Both the position numbers and the translations under genes were made by a program. The notes below the pieces were generated by a model. It did not search any database, was not told the DNA's origin, and was given only the letters and a program-made list of their open reading frames with translations. A stretch of 64,000 nucleotides of DNA from Qipengyuania sediminis. GTDB lineage: Bacteria > Pseudomonadota > Alphaproteobacteria > Sphingomonadales > Sphingomonadaceae. Location: positions 124,001 through 188,000 of the forward strand of contig NZ_CP037948.1 of NCBI RefSeq assembly GCF_004358425.1. The letters run 5' to 3'. This document shows, piece after piece, positions 1-7,889 of this stretch (position 1 is the stretch's first letter; every line of letters begins with the position of its first letter).

Positions 1-3000
1 GCGGCTGCGGAGACGCGGCTGCTGGGCGATCCGGCGCTGTCTGACCGCCAGCTCGCCTTTACCTATGCGGGCGACATCTGGGTGGCCGCACCCGACGGCA
101 GCAATCCGCGCCGCATCACCAGCCATGCCGCCGACGAGAGCGACCCGATCTTTTCGCCCGATGGCAGCATGATCGCCTTCAACGCCAATTACGACGGCAA
201 TTACGATGTCTTCGTGATGCCGGCTTCGGGCGGGACGCCCAGGCGGCTGACCTTCCACCCCGGCCAGGACCTCGCGGCCGACTTCACGCCCGATGGGAGG
301 GCGGTGCTCTTCGCCACCAATGCCGAGACCGGCAACGGGCGCTCGGGCGAGCTTTTCACGGTGCCCGTCACCGGCGGTTTCCCCACCAAGCTATCGGGCA
401 TCCGCAGCCGCGGCGGCGCCTATGACGCCGCGACCGGCCGGATCGCCAACTTGACCGGTTTCGGCGGCTACAACGCGCTGTGGGGCGGCTCCTCCGGCTG
501 GCGCGGCTATCGCGGCGGGCAGCAGCCGCAGATCGAGATCGTCGATCTTGCCAAGAAGACGCTCGCCAAAGTGCCGGGCGAGGGCTCCAACAATTTTGCC
601 CCCCGCTGGGATGGCGGGCAGCTCTATTTCCTCTCCGACCGCGATAACAAGGTGATCAACGTCTTCCGCGCCGATCCCGCGGGCGGGGCGCCGGTAAAGC
701 TGACGAACGAGACGGAATGGGACGTGCGGCGCTTCGCGATACGCGGCGGGCGGATCGTCTATGAAGCGGGCGGCGCGTTGAAGGAACGGGCGGCGGGCGG
801 CGGGGCGGCGCGCACGCTGCCGATCACCGTCACCGCCGACCTGCCCGCAAAGCAGCCGCAATGGAAACAGGTCGCCGCCCAGATCGAGGATGCGCGGCTG
901 TCGCCATCGGCCAAGCGCGTCGCCTTCACCGCGCGAGGCGAAGTCTTCACCGTGCCGACCGATCAGGGCAGCACCCGCAATATCTCCGCCAGCGCCGCCG
1001 TCCGGGACTACACGGGCATCTGGTCGAAGGACGGCACCCGGCTTGCCTATGTCACCGACACAGGCACGGGGCAGGAGCTGGTAATCGAGGACCAGACCGG
1101 CACCGCGGCCAAGCGCCGCGTGCCGCTGGGCCCCGATTTCTACCGGCTGCTCGACTGGGGCGGGGACGGCAAGACGATCGTCTATTCGAGCAACAAGCTC
1201 GAACTGCGCGGCTTCGATACCGCCGCCAACACCAGCTTCCGGATCGCCACCAGCGCGCGGCGCAATGGCGACATGGGCGCGGTCCTCTCGCCCGCCGGCC
1301 GCTGGCTCGCCTACACGACCCGGGGCGCGAATTTCAACGCGGCGCTCTATCTCTACGATCTGACGACGCGGCGCGCCTTCCCGGTCTCGGGAGAATTCGC
1401 GGATATCGGCTCGCCCGCCTTTTCGAAGGACGGTAAGCTCCTCTTCTTCACCGCCTCGACCAATGCGGGGCCGGGGCATGTCGGGCTCGACATGAGCAGC
1501 CAGCAACAGCCCTATCGCGCCGGCATCTATGCCGTGGTGCTGGAGCGCGCGGGCACGTCGCCGCTCGCCCCGGTGCTGGCGAACGAGGGCGACGCCGCAG
1601 GCAGCCCCGACGCCGAGGACGAGCCTGAAGGTGAGAAGAAGGCCAGGACGAAAAGCGGTGCCGCATCTCAGCCGCAGGTGGACCCCGCCGATCTGACGCG
1701 CCGCATGGTTCCGCTGCCTGTCGCGGAAGGGTTCCACGCAAGCCTCGCGACCGGCAAGGACGGCGCGCTTTACTTCGTGACGCTGGTGCAACCGGGCGTC
1801 GCCACCGCCGCGCCGGGCGCCATGCCCGAGCAGGCCGATGCGCAGCTCATGCGCTTTGATTTCGAGAAGCGTACCGCCACCAGCCTGATGCGCGGCGTCA
1901 CCGGCGTGGAGACGGACGCCAAGGGTGAGACGCTGCTGCTGCGAAAGGCGGACGACAGCTTCGTCACCAGCAAGGCTGGCGAGAAGCTGGATCCCAAGCC
2001 GGTCGACACCGCGAGCCTGCGTGTCCTGGTCGATCCCGCGGCCGAATGGCGGCAGATCTTCAACGATGCCTGGCGGATGGAGAAAGCCTATTTCTACGAT
2101 GCCAATATGCACGGCCTCGATCGGGACGCCGTGCGCGCCAAATACGAGCCGCTGCTGGTTCATGTCGGACGGCGCGAGGATCTGAACCGCCTGCTTGCCG
2201 AGATGATCGGCGAGATGCAGGTCGGCCACAACCGTGTGGGCGGCGGCGACATCTGGAAAGGCCCGGGAGGCGCGGCGCCGGGGCTGCTGGGTGCCGACAT
2301 CAGGCTCGAAGGCGGACGCTATATCATCAAGCGCATCTATGATGGGGAGCAGTGGAACCCCTTCCTCGCGGCGCCGCTGGCTGCGCCCGGGGTGGACGTG
2401 AAAGCGGGCGATGCGATAGTCGCCATCAACGGCCGCGAGCTGAAGCCCAGCGACAATATCCACGAAGCCCTGCTCGGCACCGCGGGCACGCAGATCGCGG
2501 TGACAGTACAGAACGGCGCCGGGCCGCGCCGCACTTCGGTGGTCGTGCCGATCCCCAACGACCGGCAGCTGCGCCGCTGGAGCTGGATCGAGGACAACCG
2601 CCGCTACGTCGATCGCGCGACCGGCGGCAGGGTCGCCTATGTCTATATGCCCGATACCGCGGACGACGGTTTCACCTTCTTCAACCGCATGTTCTTCGCG
2701 CAGACCAATAAGGAGGCGCTGATCCTCGACGAGCGCTCGAACGGCGGCGGGCAGGCGGCGAATTACGTGATCGACGTGCTGCGCCGGCCCTATCTGTCCG
2801 GGTGGAAGGACCGCGAAGGCCTGGTCTTCAACACGCCGGGCGGCGCGATCCACGGGCCCAAAGCCATGCTGATCGACCAGGACGCGGGCTCGGGCGGGGA
2901 TTGGCTGCCCTACGCCTTCCGGCAGGCCGGGCTCGGTCCGCTGATCGGCACGCGCACCTGGGGGGGTCTCATCGGCATCAGCGCCAATCCCGATCTCATC

Positions 3001-3237
3001 GACGGCGGTTTTCTCACCGTACCCAATTTCCGCTTCTTCGATACGGAAGGACGCTGGAGCGTCGAGAACGAAGGTGTCGCGCCCGATATGCGGGTCGAAC
3101 TCGATCAGATGACGCTCGATGCGGGGCGCGACACGCAGCTCGATGCCGCGATCGGCCATGTCATGGCGGAACTTGCCAAGACCCAAAGGCGCGATCCGAA
3201 TTGGCATCCGCCAAAGCCGACGGAGCTCGGCAAATAG
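1..3237 (+). CDS. Tricorn-like S41 family peptidase, 5' end outside window
   Basis: The frame is open from base 1 and already encodes family sequence (DPALSDRQLAFTYAGDIWV), so the true start and probable signal peptide lie to the left; the GTG at 82 is internal. About the first 600 residues are beta-propeller blades with recurring SPDG and RRLT motifs, as in tricorn/TolB-like exported proteins. A tricorn core follows near 2040-2250, then a PDZ domain (about 2270-2540) and an S41 domain (about 2580-3150). The nucleophile is the Ser of GSGGD, codon 2890-2892, followed by GTRTWGG. Members degrade peptides outside the cytoplasm; the substrate is unknown. The stop lies 45 bases before rnpB. Confidence 0.93.
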   Translation, partial: AAAETRLLGDPALSDRQLAFTYAGDIWVAAPDGSNPRRITSHAADESDPIFSPDGSMIAFNANYDGNYDVFVMPASGGTPRRLTFHPGQDLAADFTPDGRAVLFATNAETGNGRSGELFTVPVTGGFPTKLSGIRSRGGAYDAATGRIANLTGFGGYNALWGGSSGWRGYRGGQQPQIEIVDLAKKTLAKVPGEGSNNFAPRWDGGQLYFLSDRDNKVINVFRADPAGGAPVKLTNETEWDVRRFAIRGGRIVYEAGGALKERAAGGGAARTLPITVTADLPAKQPQWKQVAAQIEDARLSPSAKRVAFTARGEVFTVPTDQGSTRNISASAAVRDYTGIWSKDGTRLAYVTDTGTGQELVIEDQTGTAAKRRVPLGPDFYRLLDWGGDGKTIVYSSNKLELRGFDTAANTSFRIATSARRNGDMGAVLSPAGRWLAYTTRGANFNAALYLYDLTTRRAFPVSGEFADIGSPAFSKDGKLLFFTASTNAGPGHVGLDMSSQQQPYRAGIYAVVLERAGTSPLAPVLANEGDAAGSPDAEDEPEGEKKARTKSGAASQPQVDPADLTRRMVPLPVAEGFHASLATGKDGALYFVTLVQPGVATAAPGAMPEQADAQLMRFDFEKRTATSLMRGVTGVETDAKGETLLLRKADDSFVTSKAGEKLDPKPVDTASLRVLVDPAAEWRQIFNDAWRMEKAYFYDANMHGLDRDAVRAKYEPLLVHVGRREDLNRLLAEMIGEMQVGHNRVGGGDIWKGPGGAAPGLLGADIRLEGGRYIIKRIYDGEQWNPFLAAPLAAPGVDVKAGDAIVAINGRELKPSDNIHEALLGTAGTQIAVTVQNGAGPRRTSVVVPIPNDRQLRRWSWIEDNRRYVDRATGGRVAYVYMPDTADDGFTFFNRMFFAQTNKEALILDERSNGGGQAANYVIDVLRRPYLSGWKDREGLVFNTPGGAIHGPKAMLIDQDAGSGGDWLPYAFRQAGLGPLIGTRTWGGLIGISANPDLIDGGFLTVPNFRFFDTEGRWSVENEGVAPDMRVELDQMTLDAGRDTQLDAAIGHVMAELAKTQRRDPNWHPPKPTELGK

Positions 3238-3282
3238 CCGCAAGGCTTCCCCAAGGCGGCGGCGCCGGTTAAGACCCGTCCC

Positions 3283-3692
<410 letters not shown>

Positions 3693-3714
3693 ACCTGTTT
3701 AGACACGTCCCAAA

Positions 3715-3780
3715 GCGCCCCTGGCGACCGCTCGAATCTATGAGGTGCTCGATTCGAGGGCGGCCCGACGCAGGGGGCGC
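3715..3780. repeat. Nested inverted repeat after rnpB
   Basis: An outer arm GCGCCCCTG (3715-3723) pairs with CAGGGGGCGC (3771-3780) with one bulged base. An inner perfect 8-bp arm CTCGAATC (3731-3738) pairs with GATTCGAG (3751-3758). It lies just past the 3' end of rnpB and downstream of the boxA-like leader on the other strand. Neither strand has a strong T-run after it, so a simple intrinsic terminator is only one option. Confidence 0.6.
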
Positions 3781-3792
3781 AAAATGGCTTCT

Positions 3793-3862
3793 CACAATGT
3801 CAAAGAGCGGACCGGCGAATCGGCAAGGCTCCGTTTTAGTGCCATATTGGTTCCTTTGTCAA
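3793..3862 (-). promoter_or_regulatory. rRNA-type promoter and boxA antitermination leader without rRNA
   Basis: On the minus strand TTGACA (3862-3857), a 17-base spacer and CTAAAA (3839-3834) form a promoter. About 25 bases further is CGCTCTTTGACATTGTG (3809-3793), which matches the boxA antiterminator found before 16S rRNA genes in alphaproteobacteria (core GCTCTTTGACA). No 16S sequence follows; transcription would cross the hairpin at 3780-3715 and run antisense into rnpB. The motifs are direct observation; use as a promoter is inference. Confidence 0.5.
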
Positions 3863-3883
3863 GCATCAAGTGTCGAATAGGAA

Positions 3884-5446
3884 TTAGTCTGTGAAGGCCC
3901 AACATCTTGTGCCGGCAGCGCCGAGGTGGATCGCGCCCTGGGCACCGACCGGTTCTCGGCCAGGTTCCAGCAGGCGTTTGTGCGTTTCGTCCGCCGCCGT
4001 TACGGCCGCCAGGGTCCGGGCACCCGCGGGTGTCAGTGCCACGATGGTGCCGAGCCGGGGCGAACCGTCCCTGCCGAAGTGCAAGGTCCAGGTCTCGATC
4101 CGCGCCGGTCCGGTATAATCCTCGTCGAGCGGCGGGATCGGTCCCCGCCGCGCATCCGCTTCGGCCTGGCAGTCGAACTCCTGCGGGAACGCATGCCCCA
4201 GCGGTGCGGCGCTGAGCAGGATGGTGTGATTGTGGGTGGCATAGCCGCCGTTCGCGAAGAGCAGGCCCTTGCCGCCCCCGGCGCGCAGACGCTCGACCAT
4301 GCACGCGACTGCATGGCTCATGTAGTTCCCGATCGGGCCGCCGCCGAAAGTGAGCCCGCCGAAGACAGTGATCGGCTTTTCGAGGGGCCAATCCAGCACG
4401 CGCCGCGCGAGCTTGGGGATGCAGGGGAAGCAGGAATAGAGCTCGACCAAACCGAGATCGGCGGACGTCACGCGATTCATCTCCAGGCACCGCTCGATGC
4501 TGACCGTCAGGCTGGCGGAGGCCGCGTAGCTGTCCCGGCGCAGGAAATCTTCGTCCTCGCTGGCGGCGGCGCCGTGGCCCACGTAGACCAGGCGTGCCTC
4601 CGCCACCCCCCGCCGCCTCGCTTCGGCAAGGCTCGTGACGAGGAAGCCCGCCCCCTGGTTGACGCTGGCATTGGCGACCTGAAGCTTGGTGTAGGGATAG
4701 GCGATCGGGCGGTTGCGCTCGGACGGAGTGACGACCTCCTCCGCCGTCACCGCCCGCCGCAGCCAGGCGTGCTCGCACTCCGCCGCGACCCGGCTCATTC
4801 CCGCCCACAGCGCGCCGCTTTCCGCCTGCGCCTGCGCCAGCGTCTCCCCCCGCGATGCGCGTCCGGCGTTCTCGTAGAGCGGATAGACATCGACCGGCAC
4901 CACCAGCCCATGCCGCGCGGCATAGCTGGTACGGTTGCGATGCGCCGCATCGCGCAAGGCGTCATGCCGCGGCGCGGCCGCCATATCGGGATCGCGCAGA
5001 GACGCGGAGGTCTCTTGCCGCCCCTCTGCGGCGTCTTTCCGCACCACATCATGGCCTTGGGCGCGCAAGGCAGTCGCCGTCCGAAGCGCCTCACCGCCGA
5101 CGATGGCGCAAATCGTGCTCTCTCCCGCGCCGATGCGGTTGGCGGCCTCGTTCAGCAGCCGGATGGGGCTGTCGCCATTGGGCTTGGCGGTTTCCTCCAA
5201 GCGGGAGGGGGTGATGCCGAGCTTCCGGGCGAGCCTCTCCGCCACCGGGTTCAGATGCGGCCAGCCGATCTGGCTGACTACCGCCAGGCTGTCGCAAGCC
5301 GCGAGCCAGCCGCCGCCCGCATTGCTCTCCGCGCGGCGCAGGGCTTGCGCCATCAGCGCGATCGGGTCGAGCCCCTCCGCCGGGTCTGCCGGCCGATCGT
5401 TGACCTGCCCCACGCCCACGACCACCGGGGCCCGTTCCGCATCCAT
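3884..5446 (-). CDS. Thiolase-like acetyl-CoA acetyltransferase family protein
   Basis: This 520-residue protein belongs to the SCP2-type thiolase-like group. Visible family features are VVVGVGQ at the N terminus, an ELYSCFP segment matching the NEAF/ELHDCF region of thiolases, GGLTFGGGPIGNYMSHA with the active-site His region, and GGYATHNHT near the C terminus. Such proteins act on acyl-CoA thioesters, but many members are annotated only by homology, so condensation versus cleavage and the substrate are undefined. The start ATG follows a GGGAG element. The gene is divergent from the nitronate monooxygenase-like gene 70 bases away, an arrangement that fits acyl-CoA or fatty-acid metabolism. 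Confidence 0.8.
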   Translation of the reverse strand: MDAERAPVVVGVGQVNDRPADPAEGLDPIALMAQALRRAESNAGGGWLAACDSLAVVSQIGWPHLNPVAERLARKLGITPSRLEETAKPNGDSPIRLLNEAANRIGAGESTICAIVGGEALRTATALRAQGHDVVRKDAAEGRQETSASLRDPDMAAAPRHDALRDAAHRNRTSYAARHGLVVPVDVYPLYENAGRASRGETLAQAQAESGALWAGMSRVAAECEHAWLRRAVTAEEVVTPSERNRPIAYPYTKLQVANASVNQGAGFLVTSLAEARRRGVAEARLVYVGHGAAASEDEDFLRRDSYAASASLTVSIERCLEMNRVTSADLGLVELYSCFPCIPKLARRVLDWPLEKPITVFGGLTFGGGPIGNYMSHAVACMVERLRAGGGKGLLFANGGYATHNHTILLSAAPLGHAFPQEFDCQAEADARRGPIPPLDEDYTGPARIETWTLHFGRDGSPRLGTIVALTPAGARTLAAVTAADETHKRLLEPGREPVGAQGAIHLGAAGTRCWAFTD

Positions 5447-5516
5447 CCCCTAGCTCCCTTGTCGGCTCCGCCCCCCGGCGATACGCGTGGCACTACACCG
5501 CGGGAAGGGACAAGCC

Positions 5517-6494
5517 ATGAAGACGCGCATCACCGAGCTGTTCGGGATCGAACATCCCATCATCCAGGGCGGGATGCACTACGTGGGCTTTGCCGAAATG
5601 GCCGCTGCGGTCAGCAATGCGGGCGGGCTCGGTATCATCACCGGCCTCACGCTCGGAACGCCAGAGAAGCTGGCTGCCGAAATCGCGAAATGCCGCGAGA
5701 TGACCGACCGGCCCTTCGGCGTGAACCTGACTTTCCTTCCCGTCGTCAACTCGCCTGATTATCCAGGCCTGGTGAAGGCGATCATCGAAGGGGGGGTTAA
5801 GGTGGTTGAGACCGCGGGCAACAACCCGCAGGCGGTGCTGCCGTACCTCAAGGACGCCGGGATCAAGGTGATCCACAAATGCACCAGCGTCCGCCACAGC
5901 CTCAAGGCGCAGGCGATCGGCTGCGACGCGGTCTCGGTGGATGGCTTCGAGTGCGGCGGCCATCCGGGCGAAGACGATGTGCCCAACTTCATCCTGCTGC
6001 CCCGCGCCGCGGACGAGCTCGAGATTCCCTTCGTCGCCAGCGGCGGGATGGCGGATGGACGCAGTCTCGTCGCCGCGCTGGCCCTGGGGGCGGAGGGCAT
6101 GAACATGGGCACTCGCTTCATCGCCACGAAGGAAGCCCCGGTCCACGAACGGGTGAAGCAGGCGATCGTCGCGGCAAGCGAGCTGGACACGCGCCTGGTC
6201 ATGCGCCCGCTGCGCAATACGGAGCGGGTGCTGACCAATGCCGCGGTCGAAGATCTCCTCAGGATCGAGCGCGAGAAGGGCGCTGACCTCAAGTTCGAGG
6301 ACATCATCGAGCAGGTCGCCGGGGTTTATCCCCGCATCATGCGCGAAGGCGACATGGACGCAGGCGCCTGGTCCTGCGGCATGGTGGCGGGCCTGATCGA
6401 CGATATCCCCACTTGCGCCGAGCTGATCGCGCGGATCATGCGCGACGCCGAAGCGATCATTTCGGAGCGGCTGAACGGGCTCTTGGTACCCTGA
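5517..6494 (+). CDS. Nitronate monooxygenase-like FMN-dependent oxidoreductase
   Basis: The 325-residue TIM-barrel protein begins MKTRITELFGIEHPIIQGGM, the standard start of the 2-nitropropane dioxygenase/nitronate monooxygenase family. It carries SGGMADGRSL and a GMNMGTRF phosphate-binding stretch for FMN. The ATG at 5517 was chosen over an in-frame ATG at 5487 because a GGGAAGGGA ribosome site lies at 5502-5510 and homologous sequence begins here. Relatives oxidise alkyl nitronates or act as NAD(P)H:flavin or quinone reductases; sequence alone does not separate these. It diverges from the thiolase-like gene. Confidence 0.88.
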   Translation: MKTRITELFGIEHPIIQGGMHYVGFAEMAAAVSNAGGLGIITGLTLGTPEKLAAEIAKCREMTDRPFGVNLTFLPVVNSPDYPGLVKAIIEGGVKVVETAGNNPQAVLPYLKDAGIKVIHKCTSVRHSLKAQAIGCDAVSVDGFECGGHPGEDDVPNFILLPRAADELEIPFVASGGMADGRSLVAALALGAEGMNMGTRFIATKEAPVHERVKQAIVAASELDTRLVMRPLRNTERVLTNAAVEDLLRIEREKGADLKFEDIIEQVAGVYPRIMREGDMDAGAWSCGMVAGLIDDIPTCAELIARIMRDAEAIISERLNGLLVP

Positions 6495-6612
6495 GCGATC
6501 CTGGCGCGCGCAATTCCCGCTTTGGCGCATCGCAAGGCCATGTTAACCCTATTGTCATGCTTGTGGGTAAAGGGTCCCTCGGGCCCGATCCGTCAGGCGC
6601 TGGAGGGTGGAC

Positions 6613-7281
6613 ATGATTCTTGTGCGGTTGGGATGCGGAGCAATGGCGAGCGCGCTTGCGCTGGCCGCCGCCCCTGGCCACGCCGATGTGCTGGAAATCG
6701 GGGCAAACGGCCCGCGCTGGATCGCAGGTGCTCCCGCGGCCGTCGTCGCGGCGGAGGCGGAGCGCACGCTCGCGCTTGAGGAAGCGGCACTTGCCGCTGC
6801 GGGTTTCGAGCCCGAGAGCGAGGACGCGGCGGAGAGTGCGTTCGTGCCCGAGCATGCCGTCGCGCACACCCAGCGCAGCGGGGCCGGGGTTCCGCCTGCG
6901 TTTCAGGCCAAGGTGGCCGAGCTTGCCGCCCGCTTCGATCTGTCGCCTGCGTTGATCGAAGCGCTGGTCTGGCAGGAGAGCCGCTGGCGCGCCAATGCGG
7001 TCTCGCCGGTCGGCGCGCGGGGGCTCGCGCAGCTCATGCCGGGCACGGCGCGCGAGTTGCGTGTCAATCCTGACGATCCCTATGCAAATCTTGAAGGCGG
7101 CGCGCGGTACCTTCGCGCACAGCTTGACCGCTTCGGCGGCGATGTCGAGAAGGCGCTGGCCGCCTATAACGCCGGGCCCGGGCGCGTGATCCGGAGCGGG
7201 GGCGTCCCCCGCATCCGCGAAACCCAGCTCTATGTCGCAGCGATCATGGGCCGCCTTTCCAACCACTCGCGGGAGCCGTAA
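6613..7281 (+). CDS. virB1: VirB1-type lytic transglycosylase
   Basis: The first gene of the type IV secretion operon encodes 222 residues: a signal peptide (about 1-24), a linker of about 75 residues, and an SLT domain from about residue 97. The catalytic Glu is E122 in WQESRW, followed by [13 protein letters not shown] and [10 protein letters not shown], the classic goose-lysozyme-like motifs. It would cut peptidoglycan glycan strands in the periplasm to make room for the secretion channel. The ATG at 6613 has GGAGGG at 6602-6607; a GTG at 6607 is in frame but overlaps this site. virB2 starts six bases after its stop. Confidence 0.9.
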   Translation: MILVRLGCGAMASALALAAAPGHADVLEIGANGPRWIAGAPAAVVAAEAERTLALEEAALAAAGFEPESEDAAESAFVPEHAVAHTQRSGAGVPPAFQAKVAELAARFDLSPALIEALVWQESRWRANAVSPVGARGLAQLMPGTARELRVNPDDPYANLEGGARYLRAQLDRFGGDVEKALAAYNAGPGRVIRSGGVPRIRETQLYVAAIMGRLSNHSREP

Positions 7282-7287
7282 TCCCTT

Positions 7288-7584
7288 ATGCGTTCGATCC
7301 TTCGCCTAGTTCCCGCCGCTCTCCTTGCCGCGCCGAGCGCCGCTTATGCGCAGGATCCCGCAGGGTCTGGCCCCATCGTCGCGGCGCTGGGCTGGCTGCA
7401 GGGCACGCTGCTTGGCAATGTCGCGACCGCGGTCGCGGTGATGGCCGTTGCAGCGGTCGGCTTCATGATGCTTACCGGCCGCCTCAACTGGCGCTTCGGC
7501 GCGACGGTCATCATCGGCGTCTTCATCCTGTTCGGCGCCGCCTCGATCGTCGCCGGCATCCAGGGCGCGGCGGGCGGGGCCTGA
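7288..7584 (+). CDS. virB2: VirB2/TrbC family pilin subunit
   Basis: This 98-residue protein has a cleavable leader ending near AYAQ (about residue 22) and two hydrophobic helices separated by a short basic loop around GRLNWR, the layout of VirB2/TrbC prepilins. It would form the pilus or the conduit lining of the secretion system. It lies between virB1 and virB3; the GTG of virB3 comes one base after its TGA, so the genes are cotranscribed and probably translationally coupled. Confidence 0.88.
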   Translation: MRSILRLVPAALLAAPSAAYAQDPAGSGPIVAALGWLQGTLLGNVATAVAVMAVAAVGFMMLTGRLNWRFGATVIIGVFILFGAASIVAGIQGAAGGA

Positions 7585-7585
7585 C

Positions 7586-7870
7586 GTGACCCAGCTTGCC
7601 CGCCACCGCGTCCACCGCGCGCTGACCCGGCCGCAGATGTTCGCCGGCGTCACGTTCAATTATTTCGTCATCAACGCGATGGTGACGACCGAGCTGTTCC
7701 TTGTCACCGGCAGCTTCTGGGCTCTGCCGGCCGCGCTGCTGATCCACGCCGTGGGCTATTTCGCCTGTCTGCGCGAACCGCGCATCTTCGATCTCTGGAT
7801 CACCAAGGTCTCCAAATGCCCGCGGGTGAAGAATTACCGCCATTGGGGCTGCAACAGCTACGCGGCGTGA
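7586..7870 (+). CDS. virB3: VirB3 inner-membrane component
   Basis: The 94-residue protein contains the VirB3 pattern: a basic N terminus with HRALTRPQMFAGV, a hydrophobic hairpin, then the EPRIFDLW segment. VirB3 sits in the inner membrane with the VirB4 ATPase, whose gene is next. The start is a GTG one base after the virB2 stop. A separate VirB3 (not fused to VirB4) is the usual Agrobacterium-like arrangement. Confidence 0.88.
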   Translation: MTQLARHRVHRALTRPQMFAGVTFNYFVINAMVTTELFLVTGSFWALPAALLIHAVGYFACLREPRIFDLWITKVSKCPRVKNYRHWGCNSYAA

Positions 7871-7889
7871 GCTGCGAAGGACACGCCGT

